A stretch of DNA of 64,000 nucleotides, taken from positions 1 through 64,000 of the forward strand of contig NZ_MSXW01000058.1 in assembly GCF_001945445.1 (NCBI RefSeq), written 5' to 3'. The notes below the pieces were generated by a model that had not been told where the DNA came from, ran no database searches, and saw only the letters and a program-made list of their open reading frames with translations. How positions within the stretch are numbered: position 1 is the first letter of the stretch; the number at the start of each line of letters is the position of its first letter. Shown here piece after piece: positions 8,504-16,805 of the stretch. The translations under genes and the position numbers were made by a program. Source of the stretch: Pseudomonas sp. PA27(2017). Lineage in GTDB: Bacteria > Pseudomonadota > Gammaproteobacteria > Pseudomonadales > Pseudomonadaceae.

Positions 8504-9321
8504 GCCTGGAAATCGCCATCGCCGAGGCGGCGCCCGCACCACGCGCGACCGTCCGTTACATCGGCCTCGCCCTGCTTGCGGCACTGGTCGCCTTCGCCGT
8601 CTGCATACCACTGTTCTGGGGCGTGGACATCGCCAAGCAGGACTACAGCGCGATTCTCGCCGGCGTCAGCAGCGCCCACCCGCTGGGCACCGATCACCTG
8701 GGCCGCGACATGCTCGCGCGCCTGGCCGCTGCCGTGCGCCTGTCGCTGGGCCTGGCGCTGGTCAGCGTCGCTACTGCGGCCATTCCCGGCGTGCTGCTGG
8801 GCATCCTGGCGGCATGGAAGGGCGGATGGGTCGACAAGGGTCTTGGGCTGCTGGCCGAGATGTTCCTGGCCCTGCCCGGCCTGCTGTTGGTTCTGCTGAT
8901 CGTGGCCATCTATCCCGGCTCGTTCCTCGCCCTGTACGGCGCGGTGGCGCTGGTGCTGTGGATCGAATATTTCCGCATGACCCGTGCCCTGGCGCGTACG
9001 GTGCTGGCCTCGCCGGCCGTGGCCGCCTCACAGCTGCTCGGCTTCGGCCCGCTGTACATCATCCGTCGTCACCTGCTGCCGGAACTGGCTCCGCTGCTGA
9101 TGACCATCGCCGCCTTTGGCGCGGCCGCGGCGATCATGGCCATCGCCGCCCTGGGCTTCGTCAGCGTCGGCGTCAAGCCGCCGACCGCCGAGCTGGGCCT
9201 GATGATCACCGAGCTACTGCCGTACTTCGCCGAAGCACCAGCGGTGATCGCCCTGCCGATCACCGTGATCTTTCTCATCGTTCTGTCACTGCTGCTGATT
9301 GCCGGGGGGCGCAAGCCATGA
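8500..9321 (+). CDS. ABC importer permease (NikC/DppC-like)
   Basis: This is the second permease, 273 residues. The conserved HPLGTDHLGRDMLAR segment (about residues 61-75) is typical of DppC/NikC proteins, and an EAA-type loop (LLGFGPLYIIRRHLLPE) follows near residue 180. It is translationally coupled to both neighbours by ATGA overlaps at 8500 and 9318. It should pair with the upstream permease in the inner membrane. Confidence 0.92.
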   Translation: MSLEIAIAEAAPAPRATVRYIGLALLAALVAFAVCIPLFWGVDIAKQDYSAILAGVSSAHPLGTDHLGRDMLARLAAAVRLSLGLALVSVATAAIPGVLLGILAAWKGGWVDKGLGLLAEMFLALPGLLLVLLIVAIYPGSFLALYGAVALVLWIEYFRMTRALARTVLASPAVAASQLLGFGPLYIIRRHLLPELAPLLMTIAAFGAAAAIMAIAALGFVSVGVKPPTAELGLMITELLPYFAEAPAVIALPITVIFLIVLSLLLIAGGRKP

Positions 9322-10715
9322 AACCACTGCTGAGCACCCGCGCCCTGGAAATCCGCACCGCCACCGCACAACTGGTCGAGCCGCTGTCCGTCGACCTGTG
9401 GCCCGGCAAAGTACTGACCATCATCGGCGAAACCGGCTCAGGCAAGAGCCTGTTCGCCCAGGGCATCGTCGGCAACCTGCCACCGGGCCTCGCCGCCCAC
9501 GGCGAGATCGAACTGGCTGGCGACCTGCGCGAACCCGGCCAGGCCAGCGGTCGCCACGCCGCCTGGGGCCGCGAACTGGCCGTACTTCCCCAGGAACCCT
9601 GGCTGAGCTTGGACCCCACCATGCGCGCCCTCGACCAGGTCGCGGAAACCTACCGCTACGTGGTCGGCAAAAGCGCTCAAGAATCCCGTCAACAAAGCCG
9701 TCAGGACCTGACGCAGCTGGGCATCGAACAGGCCGAGGCGAAGTTTCCCTTTCAGCTCTCCGGCGGCATGGCACAGCGCCTGGCCTTCGCCGCCACCCAC
9801 GCTGGGGGCGCCAAGGTGATGATCGCCGACGAGCCCACCAAGGGTCTCGACAGCGCGCGTATCGGCGAAGTGATCGGCCTGCTGCAGGCCGGCATCGCCG
9901 AGGGCGGCGCGCTGCTGATCATCACCCACGACATCGAGGTGGCGCGCCGGCTCGGTGGCGAGGTGATGATCATGCTCAAGGGCCGCGTCATCGAAAGCGG
10001 CAGCGCCGAGCAGGTACTCGACGCACCGCGCCACGAATACACCCGCCGCCTGCTGAATGCCGATCCGGCGCGCTGGCCGCGCCATGCCCCGTCAAGGCCG
10101 GGCGGCGAGCCGGTGGTGCAGGTACGTGACCTGGCCGTGGAGCGTGGCGAACGCGTGCTGTTCGAGGGCTTGTCGTTCGAAGCGCGCCCGGGCGAAGTGG
10201 TCGGCGTGACCGGCCCCTCGGGCTGTGGCAAGTCGACCCTGGGCGACGTCATTCTCGGCCTGATGCAGGCGCGCAGCGGCACCGTGACCAAGTGCCGCGA
10301 GGCGCCGCGCGTGGCCTTCCAGAAGCTTTACCAGGACCCGGTGGCGGCCTTCGCGCCAACGATCACCCTGGGCCGCTGCCTGGCCGATCTGATCAAGCTG
10401 CATCGCCTCGATGCCAGCCGTATCGACGGGCTGCTGCAACGCCTGCGCCTCGACCGAGGCCTGCTCGACCGCTTGCCCGGCAACGTTTCCGGCGGCGAGC
10501 TGCAGCGTTTTTCCCTGCTGCGCGTGCTGCTGCTCGACCCGGTGTTCATCTTCGCCGACGAACCCAGCTCGCGCCTCGACCTGATTACCCAGCAGGAGAT
10601 GATCGAACTGCTGGTGGAAACCGCCAGGGAACGCCGCACCGCGGTGCTGCTGGTCAGCCACGACGAAGCGCTGATCGAGGCGGTAGCGGATCAACGCATT
10701 CGCCTGGGACACTGA
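9318..10715 (+). CDS. Fused two-domain ABC importer ATPase (NikD-NikE/DppD-DppF-like)
   Basis: This 465-residue cytoplasmic protein carries two complete ATPase domains in one chain. Domain 1 has Walker A GETGSGKS (37-44), signature LSGGMAQR (147-154) and Walker B VMIADE (167-172). Domain 2 has GPSGCGKS (299-306), VSGGELQR (390-397) and FADEP (412-416). It powers the permease pair upstream. Family 5 importers normally use two separate ATPase genes, so this is a fusion; each half is short and lacks most of the C-terminal oligopeptide-binding extension. Fused ATPases also occur in some xenosiderophore and metallophore importers, which fits but does not prove a metal-chelate substrate. The operon ends here. 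Confidence 0.92.
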   Translation: MKPLLSTRALEIRTATAQLVEPLSVDLWPGKVLTIIGETGSGKSLFAQGIVGNLPPGLAAHGEIELAGDLREPGQASGRHAAWGRELAVLPQEPWLSLDPTMRALDQVAETYRYVVGKSAQESRQQSRQDLTQLGIEQAEAKFPFQLSGGMAQRLAFAATHAGGAKVMIADEPTKGLDSARIGEVIGLLQAGIAEGGALLIITHDIEVARRLGGEVMIMLKGRVIESGSAEQVLDAPRHEYTRRLLNADPARWPRHAPSRPGGEPVVQVRDLAVERGERVLFEGLSFEARPGEVVGVTGPSGCGKSTLGDVILGLMQARSGTVTKCREAPRVAFQKLYQDPVAAFAPTITLGRCLADLIKLHRLDASRIDGLLQRLRLDRGLLDRLPGNVSGGELQRFSLLRVLLLDPVFIFADEPSSRLDLITQQEMIELLVETARERRTAVLLVSHDEALIEAVADQRIRLGH

Positions 10716-10739
10716 CCGGCCTGGTTCTGCACGAGCACT

Positions 10740-11462
10740 TCAGGTCTGTGCAGGAGTTTTCGAGGCAAGCAGCTCGGTGATCCAGCGTATCTGCTGCTCC
10801 AGCTTTTCATCGGGTACGTCCTGGCTGGCGCGGGCCAGGCCGGCCAGGGTCTGCAGCTTGAGGCGCAGCAGACGCTGCCACTTGGCCTCGAACACCAAAT
10901 CGCGTGCCTGCAAGAGCAGCGGGCCGAAATACAGTTCCTGTTCGGTATAGCGCGTCGGCTTACCGGGCTCGGCGACGATGATTTCGTAGAAGAAACGATT
11001 CTCCTGCAGCAGCTCTTCATGGGCGATGCGGTAGTCGTTGTCCATCAGCCACTGGCGCAGCGGCTGCTCACCGCCGTTGGGTTGCAGGATCAATAGCTCG
11101 TTGCCGCCGAGCCGCGCCTTGTCCCGCGCGAGAATGTCGCGGATGGTCTCGCCGCCCATGCCACAGAAGCTGATGGCAGTGATGCAGTCAGTTGGCTCGA
11201 TGGCCGCCAACCCGTCGGCCAGGCGCACGGCGATGCGATCCCCCAGCTCGTGTTCGCGCACGCTGCGCTCGACAGCGCGCAACGGTATGAGCGCCACCTC
11301 GCCGGCGACCGCCGTGCTGATCGCACCGCGATTCATCAGGGCGACGAGCAGGTAGCCGTGGTCGGTGCCGATATCGGCAAGCCGTGCTCCGGCGGGCACC
11401 TGGGCGGCGACGCGCTCCAGGCGTGCGGACAATTTTCGTGGGGTCAACGGCTGCCTCGTCAA
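10740..11462 (-). CDS. trmK: tRNA (adenine-22-N1)-methyltransferase, TrmK family
   Basis: This is a predicted SAM-dependent methyltransferase that makes m1A22 in tRNA, 240 residues. The SAM-binding loop LADIGTDHGYL is at about residues 28-38 and the family-specific CGMGGETI near 98-105. LQPN at about 124-127 takes the catalytic-motif position. The C-terminus is a helical, charged tail, probably the coiled coil that helps bind tRNA. The only sensible start is TTG at 11462, with an AAAGGTG sequence upstream. It converges on the ABC operon and follows the SDR gene on the same strand. Confidence 0.85.
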   Translation of the reverse strand: MTRQPLTPRKLSARLERVAAQVPAGARLADIGTDHGYLLVALMNRGAISTAVAGEVALIPLRAVERSVREHELGDRIAVRLADGLAAIEPTDCITAISFCGMGGETIRDILARDKARLGGNELLILQPNGGEQPLRQWLMDNDYRIAHEELLQENRFFYEIIVAEPGKPTRYTEQELYFGPLLLQARDLVFEAKWQRLLRLKLQTLAGLARASQDVPDEKLEQQIRWITELLASKTPAQT

Positions 11463-11548
11463 TCAGCACCTTTCCGGGCCGGCGAGCGATTCTGTCGAGC
11501 AATGGCTGGCGAAGCAACCGGGCAGAGGCAGTGCAGGAGCGCCGCGGC

Positions 11549-12079
11549 TCAGCTGGCGCGCCGCCCGCCGATCAGGCCACCGACGCTGAGCGTGCCCACC
11601 TGCACGCCCTCGCAGGCCCGCGCTTCCTGCAGGCATTGCAGGCACAGCCGGGCATTGGCGCCGTGGGCGCATGTCAGGTCTGCGGTGCCTTGGTCAAGCA
11701 GGATGGCGCCGGCCTTGCGCGAGCGCATGTCGGGCAGCAGTTCGCTGACCACCGCGGCCAGGCTCAGACAACCCAGTTCGGCAGCCTCGGCGGCGTGATC
11801 GGGGCCATTGCTGGAGTCCAGGCCGTAGTACATGGCGTCGATGGGCCCGACGCTGCTGCGAATGGAGCGAATGACCGCCCGAACTTGCTCAGGGTGGGAC
11901 AGGTCGCCGGTAAAAGTGCGGGTGGCGATGCCTTCGCTCTCCAGCACGCAGGTCAGCGCCTGCACGCAGTGCGCATGATTGGTCACCAGCACCACGTCAT
12001 AGCCCTGGTTACCGTATTGACGGGCGGCCAGCGCGCCCACGCTGTTCTGCGCCCCGAAGACCACGAAAGTTCGATTCAT
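11549..12079 (-). CDS. Short, degenerate SDR-family protein
   Basis: This 176-residue protein has a short-chain dehydrogenase/reductase N-terminus: a beta strand followed by G9-A-Q-N-S-V-G15, a nucleotide-binding glycine motif, and an acidic D near residue 59. The second half has no YxxxK catalytic pair and the protein is about 70 residues shorter than typical SDRs. It may therefore bind a dinucleotide without catalysing classical SDR chemistry. It ends LSVGGLIGGRR. It lies upstream of trmK on the same strand (86-bp gap) and diverges from the response regulator gene. The function is unknown. Confidence 0.7.
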   Translation of the reverse strand: MNRTFVVFGAQNSVGALAARQYGNQGYDVVLVTNHAHCVQALTCVLESEGIATRTFTGDLSHPEQVRAVIRSIRSSVGPIDAMYYGLDSSNGPDHAAEAAELGCLSLAAVVSELLPDMRSRKAGAILLDQGTADLTCAHGANARLCLQCLQEARACEGVQVGTLSVGGLIGGRRAS

Positions 12080-12270
12080 GCCTCAACCCGCCCGAAAGTT
12101 GCGTGCACAGGTGCTCCGGCATCGCCTCGTGGGCGGCGGCCACCTTGCCTTGACGGCCCCGTCGGCCGTTGCAGGCGATGGTCACCCGGTAACATTGCCT
12201 GAACATTGCGTCGCGTTTTTGCCGGCTCCGCTACTATGTGCAGCTCCGATAAACCGCGCGGTAATGCACC

Positions 12271-12945
12271 TTGCGAATCCTTCTCGTCGAAGATGACCTG
12301 CCCATGGCCCAAGCCCTGCAAGAGGCGCTGGGCCGGCACGGTTTGCTGGTGGATTGCGTGCACTCGCTGGCAGCGGCAGGCGCGACCCTGCGGCTTAACG
12401 TGCATGACCTGTTGATTCTCGACCGCGGCCTGCCCGATGGCGATGGCGTGGGTTTCATCGCTACCGCCAGGCGGCTCTGCCCGGCGCTGCCCATCGTGCT
12501 GCTCACCGCCCGCGGCGAGATCGCCGAGCGGGTCGACGGCTTAGATGGTGGCGCCGACGATTACCTGGTCAAGCCGGTGGCGGTCGACGAGTTGCTGGCC
12601 CGGGTGCGGGCGATTGCCCGGCGCCCGGCCACCATGGTTCTGCCCACCGCGACCCTTGGCGCGCTGTCGTTCGATTTCAGCGCCCGCGAGGCCATCGTCG
12701 ATGGCCAGGCGCTGCCGTTGCCACGGCGCCAGCTGTTGATTCTCGAGGCGCTGATCTACCGCCAGGGTCGCACCGTACTGCGCGAGAACCTCCACGAGGC
12801 GGTGTATGGCCTGGCGGACGAGATCCAGTCCAACGCCCTGGACGCCCACGTGTCGCGGCTGCGCCGGGCGCTCAAGGACGCCGAGGCCGGCGTGGAGATC
12901 GCGGTGATCCGCGGCGTCGGCTACCTGCTCAAGGAAAGCCGATGA
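12271..12945 (+). CDS. OmpR/PhoB-family response regulator
   Basis: This is a DNA-binding response regulator of 224 residues. The receiver domain (1-~115) has E7-D8-D9, phosphoacceptor D51 in LILDRGLPDGDG, and the conserved K in YLVKP. The winged-helix C-terminal domain has the VSRLRRAL and IRGVGYLL signatures. The start is TTG at 12271, since the protein begins MRILLVEDD as in the family; the nearby ATG at 12264 is out of frame. It overlaps its histidine kinase gene by ATGA. The order resembles QseBC/TctDE-type systems, but the target genes are not evident; the adjacent MFS exporter is a candidate. Confidence 0.92.
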   Translation: MRILLVEDDLPMAQALQEALGRHGLLVDCVHSLAAAGATLRLNVHDLLILDRGLPDGDGVGFIATARRLCPALPIVLLTARGEIAERVDGLDGGADDYLVKPVAVDELLARVRAIARRPATMVLPTATLGALSFDFSAREAIVDGQALPLPRRQLLILEALIYRQGRTVLRENLHEAVYGLADEIQSNALDAHVSRLRRALKDAEAGVEIAVIRGVGYLLKESR

Positions 12946-14282
12946 AAGCCGCCCACAATCCATCGCTGATCGGGCGCCTGCTGTGGTCGCTGTGCATCAT
13001 GCAGGTGGTCGTGCTGGTGACGGCGATCGCCGGCACCCTGTATCACATCATCGACGACCAATTCACCTTCATGGATGACGCGGTGATCGACGTACTGGAA
13101 GACTCCATCGCCATCACGCCCCAAGGCCTGGTATTCGAGCCCAACGAGCCGTTGCGCGAGTTGCAAGCCACTAACCCTGGCCTATGGGTGGTAATCGGCG
13201 ACGGTAACGGGCGCCGTGAAGAACTTGGCAGTGTGCCGGGCGAATACCGCGAACTGGCGAATTACGTTTCGGTACTGGGCATCTCACAGATACGCGCGCT
13301 GCCGGAACACCGTCATCTGACCATGCGCATCGAGGTCAAGGAAATCCAGGGGCAACGGGTGCACATCATGGTCGGCGGCGTGGCGGACCTGAGCTTCACC
13401 AGCCTGATCGTCCAGGCCACCGGGCTGCTCAGCCCCTACTTCCTGACGCCGCTGCTGCTCTTCACCCTGCTGGCCACGCCCATCGTGGTGCTGCGCGCCA
13501 TGCGCGGCGTGCGCCGGTTGGCCAGCCGCGCTGCGGCGCTGGATATCTCGCAGCACGATGCGCACCTGCCCGAGGACTCGGTGCCGCGAGAGATTCGCCC
13601 GCTGGTCAGTGCCTTCAACGCGGCCATGGAGCGATCCAGCAAGGCCTATCACGCCCGTGACCGTTTCCTGCGTGACGCCGCCCATGAGCTTCGCATGCCG
13701 ATCGCCGTGTTGATGGCACGCCTGGACGGCATGCCGGCACACCCCATCAAACCCATGTTGCAGATCGACCTGGCACGCCTGGCCACCGTGGCCGAGCAGT
13801 TGCTCGACCTGCAACGGCTGCAGTCGCCAAAGGTGGAGTTCGAGTTAGTGGATCTGGTCGCGCTGAGCCGCGAAGTGATTTCCGATATCGCCCCCGTGGC
13901 CCTGACCCGCTGTGACGACCTGGTGCTGGAGGCACCCGAACATCCGGTATGGGTGATGGGCCAACCCAGCGCCCTGAGCCGGGTGATCACCAACCTTCTG
14001 CAGAACGCTCTGGTGCACGGCGCCGGCGTAGGCAGCATCAGCCTGCAGGTCGGCACGAACGGCAGCATGGCGGTGGCGGATCAGGGCCCGGGTGTACCGC
14101 GGGAGGATCGAGAGCAGATCTTCCAGCCGTTCTATCGCGGCAAGACCGAACAGCCAGGCCACGGCCTCGGCCTGCATCTGGTGCAGGAAATCGTGCGGGC
14201 CCACGGTGGGCGTATCACGGTCGAGGACGCCACCGGCGGCGGCGCCATATTCAGGGTGCAGCTGCCGCTGGCTCCCGCTTAA
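12942..14282 (+). CDS. Sensor histidine kinase with atypical HELRM box
   Basis: This is a membrane histidine kinase of 446 residues. Transmembrane segments at about 12-32 and 160-185 flank a ~125-residue periplasmic sensor region. A HAMP-like linker, HisKA dimerisation helix and HATPase domain follow (N box NLLQNALVHG, G1 VADQGPG, G2 GLGLHLV). The phospho-His is H248 in HELRMP. Classical kinases have Thr or Asn where Met252 sits, and that residue is needed for phosphatase activity toward the partner regulator. This kinase may therefore lack or have reduced phosphatase function. It is coupled to the regulator by an ATGA overlap. The signal is unknown. Confidence 0.92.
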   Translation: MKAAHNPSLIGRLLWSLCIMQVVVLVTAIAGTLYHIIDDQFTFMDDAVIDVLEDSIAITPQGLVFEPNEPLRELQATNPGLWVVIGDGNGRREELGSVPGEYRELANYVSVLGISQIRALPEHRHLTMRIEVKEIQGQRVHIMVGGVADLSFTSLIVQATGLLSPYFLTPLLLFTLLATPIVVLRAMRGVRRLASRAAALDISQHDAHLPEDSVPREIRPLVSAFNAAMERSSKAYHARDRFLRDAAHELRMPIAVLMARLDGMPAHPIKPMLQIDLARLATVAEQLLDLQRLQSPKVEFELVDLVALSREVISDIAPVALTRCDDLVLEAPEHPVWVMGQPSALSRVITNLLQNALVHGAGVGSISLQVGTNGSMAVADQGPGVPREDREQIFQPFYRGKTEQPGHGLGLHLVQEIVRAHGGRITVEDATGGGAIFRVQLPLAPA

Positions 14283-14295
14283 GCGAGCGCGGCAA

Positions 14296-15477
14296 TCAGG
14301 CGCAAGGGCTGGCGGCTACACGGCGGCTGGCCAGCGGACGAATCACGCTGAGCAGCCCCAGCAGCGCGATGCCGGCGCCGACCCACAGCGGCGCGCGCAG
14401 TCCGTAGCCGGCCTCGATGGCCGCGCCACCGGCCCAACTGCCGAACGCCAGCCCGGCGGTGATCACCGACGTGTGCAGGGTGTTGACCAGGGCGCCGGGC
14501 TCGGCGGCCTTCATCACCCGCGCGACCATTGCCGGGTTGAGCGCCACGCCGGTCAGGCCGATGGCGATGAAGCAGGTCAGGTTGAGCCAAAGGTTGTCTC
14601 CGGCCACGGCGAAGCCGCTCATGGCCAGCACCAGCACTACCAGCCCCAGGCCTAGCGCGGTGAAAGTATGGCTGTCGGCGAAACGGCCGACCACCATGTT
14701 GCCAATCAGGTTGGCCACGCCGTAGAGCGCCAGCATCGGCGCGACCTGGCCGGGCGCCAGGCCAACTTCCTGAATAAGGATCGGCGTGCAGTAGCTGAAG
14801 GCCGCGAAAGTCGCGCCAATGATCAGCCCGCTGGTCAGGTACGCGCCCCACAGGCGGCGGGTGCGCAGAGTCCTGATCTGTTCGCCAAGGCGAGCTTCGC
14901 CACCAGCCTCGCCCTTGGGCAGGCGCATGGCGGCGAGCAGCGTACAGACCAGCGCCAGGCCGACCACCGCCCAGGAGCTGGCGCGCCAGCCGTGATGCTG
15001 CTCGATCCAGGCGGTCAGCGGCACGCCGGCCACCGGCGAGAGCATCAGGCCGGCGAGCACCACCGATACCGCGCGACCGCGTTCCTGATTGGAGACCATC
15101 GCCGCACACAGGGTCATGCACAGACCGATGCAGGCCGCACTGGACACGCCCATGATGATCCGTGCAACCGCCAGTACCGGATAGCTGGTCGCCGCCGCGG
15201 CGAGCGCACCGGCCAGCACGTACACCGCCAGCAAGCCGACCAGCGCCTGCTTGCTGCCGATGCCGCGCGACAACAACAGCATGGTCACCGGTGGGCCACC
15301 CAGGGCCATGCCCAGCGCGTAGAAGGCAATCAGGTTGCCGACCTCACCCAGGCTCACCGAAAACGCCTCGGCCAGGGCCGGCATCATGCCGGCGACCATG
15401 AATTCGGCCGTGACCAGCGAGAAGATCGTCGCACCCAGCAGGTAGATGGTGAACGGCAGTTTGGGACGAGCGGACAT
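14296..15477 (-). CDS. MFS transporter, DHA1 family (AraJ/drug-efflux type)
   Basis: This 12-segment major facilitator has 393 residues. The DHA1 motif C region (about 135-150, LSPVAGVPLTAW) marks an antiporter-type exporter. Its substrates could be drugs, arabinose-like sugars or amino-acid derivatives. It converges with the histidine kinase gene (13-bp gap) and diverges from the AraC-type regulator at 15742 across a 264-bp shared promoter region, so that regulator may control it. The start at 15477 gives a normal cytoplasmic N-terminus (MSARPKLPFTIYLL). Confidence 0.9.
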   Translation of the reverse strand: MSARPKLPFTIYLLGATIFSLVTAEFMVAGMMPALAEAFSVSLGEVGNLIAFYALGMALGGPPVTMLLLSRGIGSKQALVGLLAVYVLAGALAAAATSYPVLAVARIIMGVSSAACIGLCMTLCAAMVSNQERGRAVSVVLAGLMLSPVAGVPLTAWIEQHHGWRASSWAVVGLALVCTLLAAMRLPKGEAGGEARLGEQIRTLRTRRLWGAYLTSGLIIGATFAAFSYCTPILIQEVGLAPGQVAPMLALYGVANLIGNMVVGRFADSHTFTALGLGLVVLVLAMSGFAVAGDNLWLNLTCFIAIGLTGVALNPAMVARVMKAAEPGALVNTLHTSVITAGLAFGSWAGGAAIEAGYGLRAPLWVGAGIALLGLLSVIRPLASRRVAASPCA

Positions 15478-15741
15478 GGGCGACCTTGAGTCTGGGAAAA
15501 CGGGTCGCCACCCTATGCACTCAAGCCGCCAGGGTCAAATGAACGCGGTGCATAACGGTCATGCCCAGCGGCAATGGTGCGATCTAGACACCTGCTTAAC
15601 GCCTGCTCAGCCTTCAGGCCCAACGCAATCGGCTATCCCATTTCGGCACAAGTTAATCTTATTAATCATTAAGTAGTTTTACGGAACGGAAATTGCCTTA
15701 TTGTGAGAGCACCGCATCGAAGCGCAGTAGAGGTTTCGAAA

Positions 15742-16746
15742 ATGCACAGTTCTCTCGCTCCCACGCCCAATTCGCCCCTTTGCCCCTCGCCTTCGGCGAT
15801 CCGCTACCGGCGCTCCCACGACGTCGAGGAACACGCGCAGCTGTCCGGCTGGCAGCTGCGTTACGACCAGCTGAGCGCCGGGCGCTTCAGCGGCGAGATA
15901 CTCGAGGTGCAGCTCGACGGCATGCAGCTGATCCGCGACCGCGCCAACCAGGCGATGCTCAAGCAGGCGGCCACCTGGTCCGGCGCGATTGTCTTCGCCA
16001 TGCCGATGCGCTGCGCCGACCCGCACGTGCATTGCGGGGGCCATTCGATTCACGCACCAAGCCTGCTGATCGGCCATGGCGCCCATCTGCCGGAACTGCG
16101 CGTGCATGGCGATCTGGATGCGGTGTGCATCGCCATCGACGAGCAGTCGCTGCAACGCACGCTGCACCAGCAGCAGCGCGAACTCGACCTGACGCGCCTG
16201 TCACGCTGTTACCAGTTGCTCGGCCAAGCAGACCAGCAGCAATTGATCAGCCTGTTCGGCAGCGTGCTCGACCAGCAGGCGCCCGGCGCCACACTGCTCG
16301 ACCACGCTACGATCCGCGGCGCCATCCGCGATGCGGTGATCATGCATCTGCTGGAGCTGATCGACAGCGAAGACGACCACTCGCTGTCGATCAGCGCGCG
16401 CCGGCGCATGGTCGACCGCGCCCGGGATTACGCCCTGGCTCACCCGGACCGGCCGATCAACATTCTCGAGCTGTGCAACCAGATAGGCGCCAGCCGCCGT
16501 AAGCTGCAGTACTGCTTTCAGGAAGCGCTGGGCATCAACCCGATCGCCTACCTGCGAACCATCCGCCTCAACGCGGTGCACCGCCAGTTACGCCACGCCA
16601 GCGAGACCGATTCGGTACAGAGCATCGCCGCCAACTGGGGCTTCTGGCACCTGAGCCGCTTCGCCAGCGACTACCGCCAGCTGTTCGGCTGCAAGCCGTC
16701 GGATACCTTGCGTCAGGCTCGCCAATACTGTGCTGAAAACGGATAA
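15742..16746 (+). CDS. AraC-family transcriptional regulator
   Basis: This 334-residue regulator has an N-terminal ligand/dimerisation region and a C-terminal AraC double helix-turn-helix (about 235-334). The second helix-turn-helix signature is FWHLSRFASDYRQLFG. The layout resembles EutR-like members. The ATG at 15742 was chosen because AGAGG lies 8 nt upstream; a GTG at 15703 is in frame but has no such site. The next genes on the strand encode an outer-membrane channel, an MFS transporter and an amidase, the probable targets. The divergent MFS exporter is another possible target. Confidence 0.9.
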   Translation: MHSSLAPTPNSPLCPSPSAIRYRRSHDVEEHAQLSGWQLRYDQLSAGRFSGEILEVQLDGMQLIRDRANQAMLKQAATWSGAIVFAMPMRCADPHVHCGGHSIHAPSLLIGHGAHLPELRVHGDLDAVCIAIDEQSLQRTLHQQQRELDLTRLSRCYQLLGQADQQQLISLFGSVLDQQAPGATLLDHATIRGAIRDAVIMHLLELIDSEDDHSLSISARRRMVDRARDYALAHPDRPINILELCNQIGASRRKLQYCFQEALGINPIAYLRTIRLNAVHRQLRHASETDSVQSIAANWGFWHLSRFASDYRQLFGCKPSDTLRQARQYCAENG

Positions 16747-16769
16747 CGGCAGGCGCTGAAGCCGCCCTA

Positions 16770-16805
16770 GGCTGACCTCCCACACAATAAAAAAAGGGGT
16801 CAGCC
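16770..16805 (+). promoter_or_regulatory. Inverted repeat enclosing the channel-gene ribosome-binding site
   Basis: GGCTGACC (16770-16777) and GGTCAGCC (16798-16805) are perfect 8-bp complements flanking an A-rich loop with the AAAGGGG Shine-Dalgarno sequence. The right arm ends directly against the ATG at 16806. In mRNA the hairpin could limit ribosome access; as DNA it could be an operator. Confidence 0.45.
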
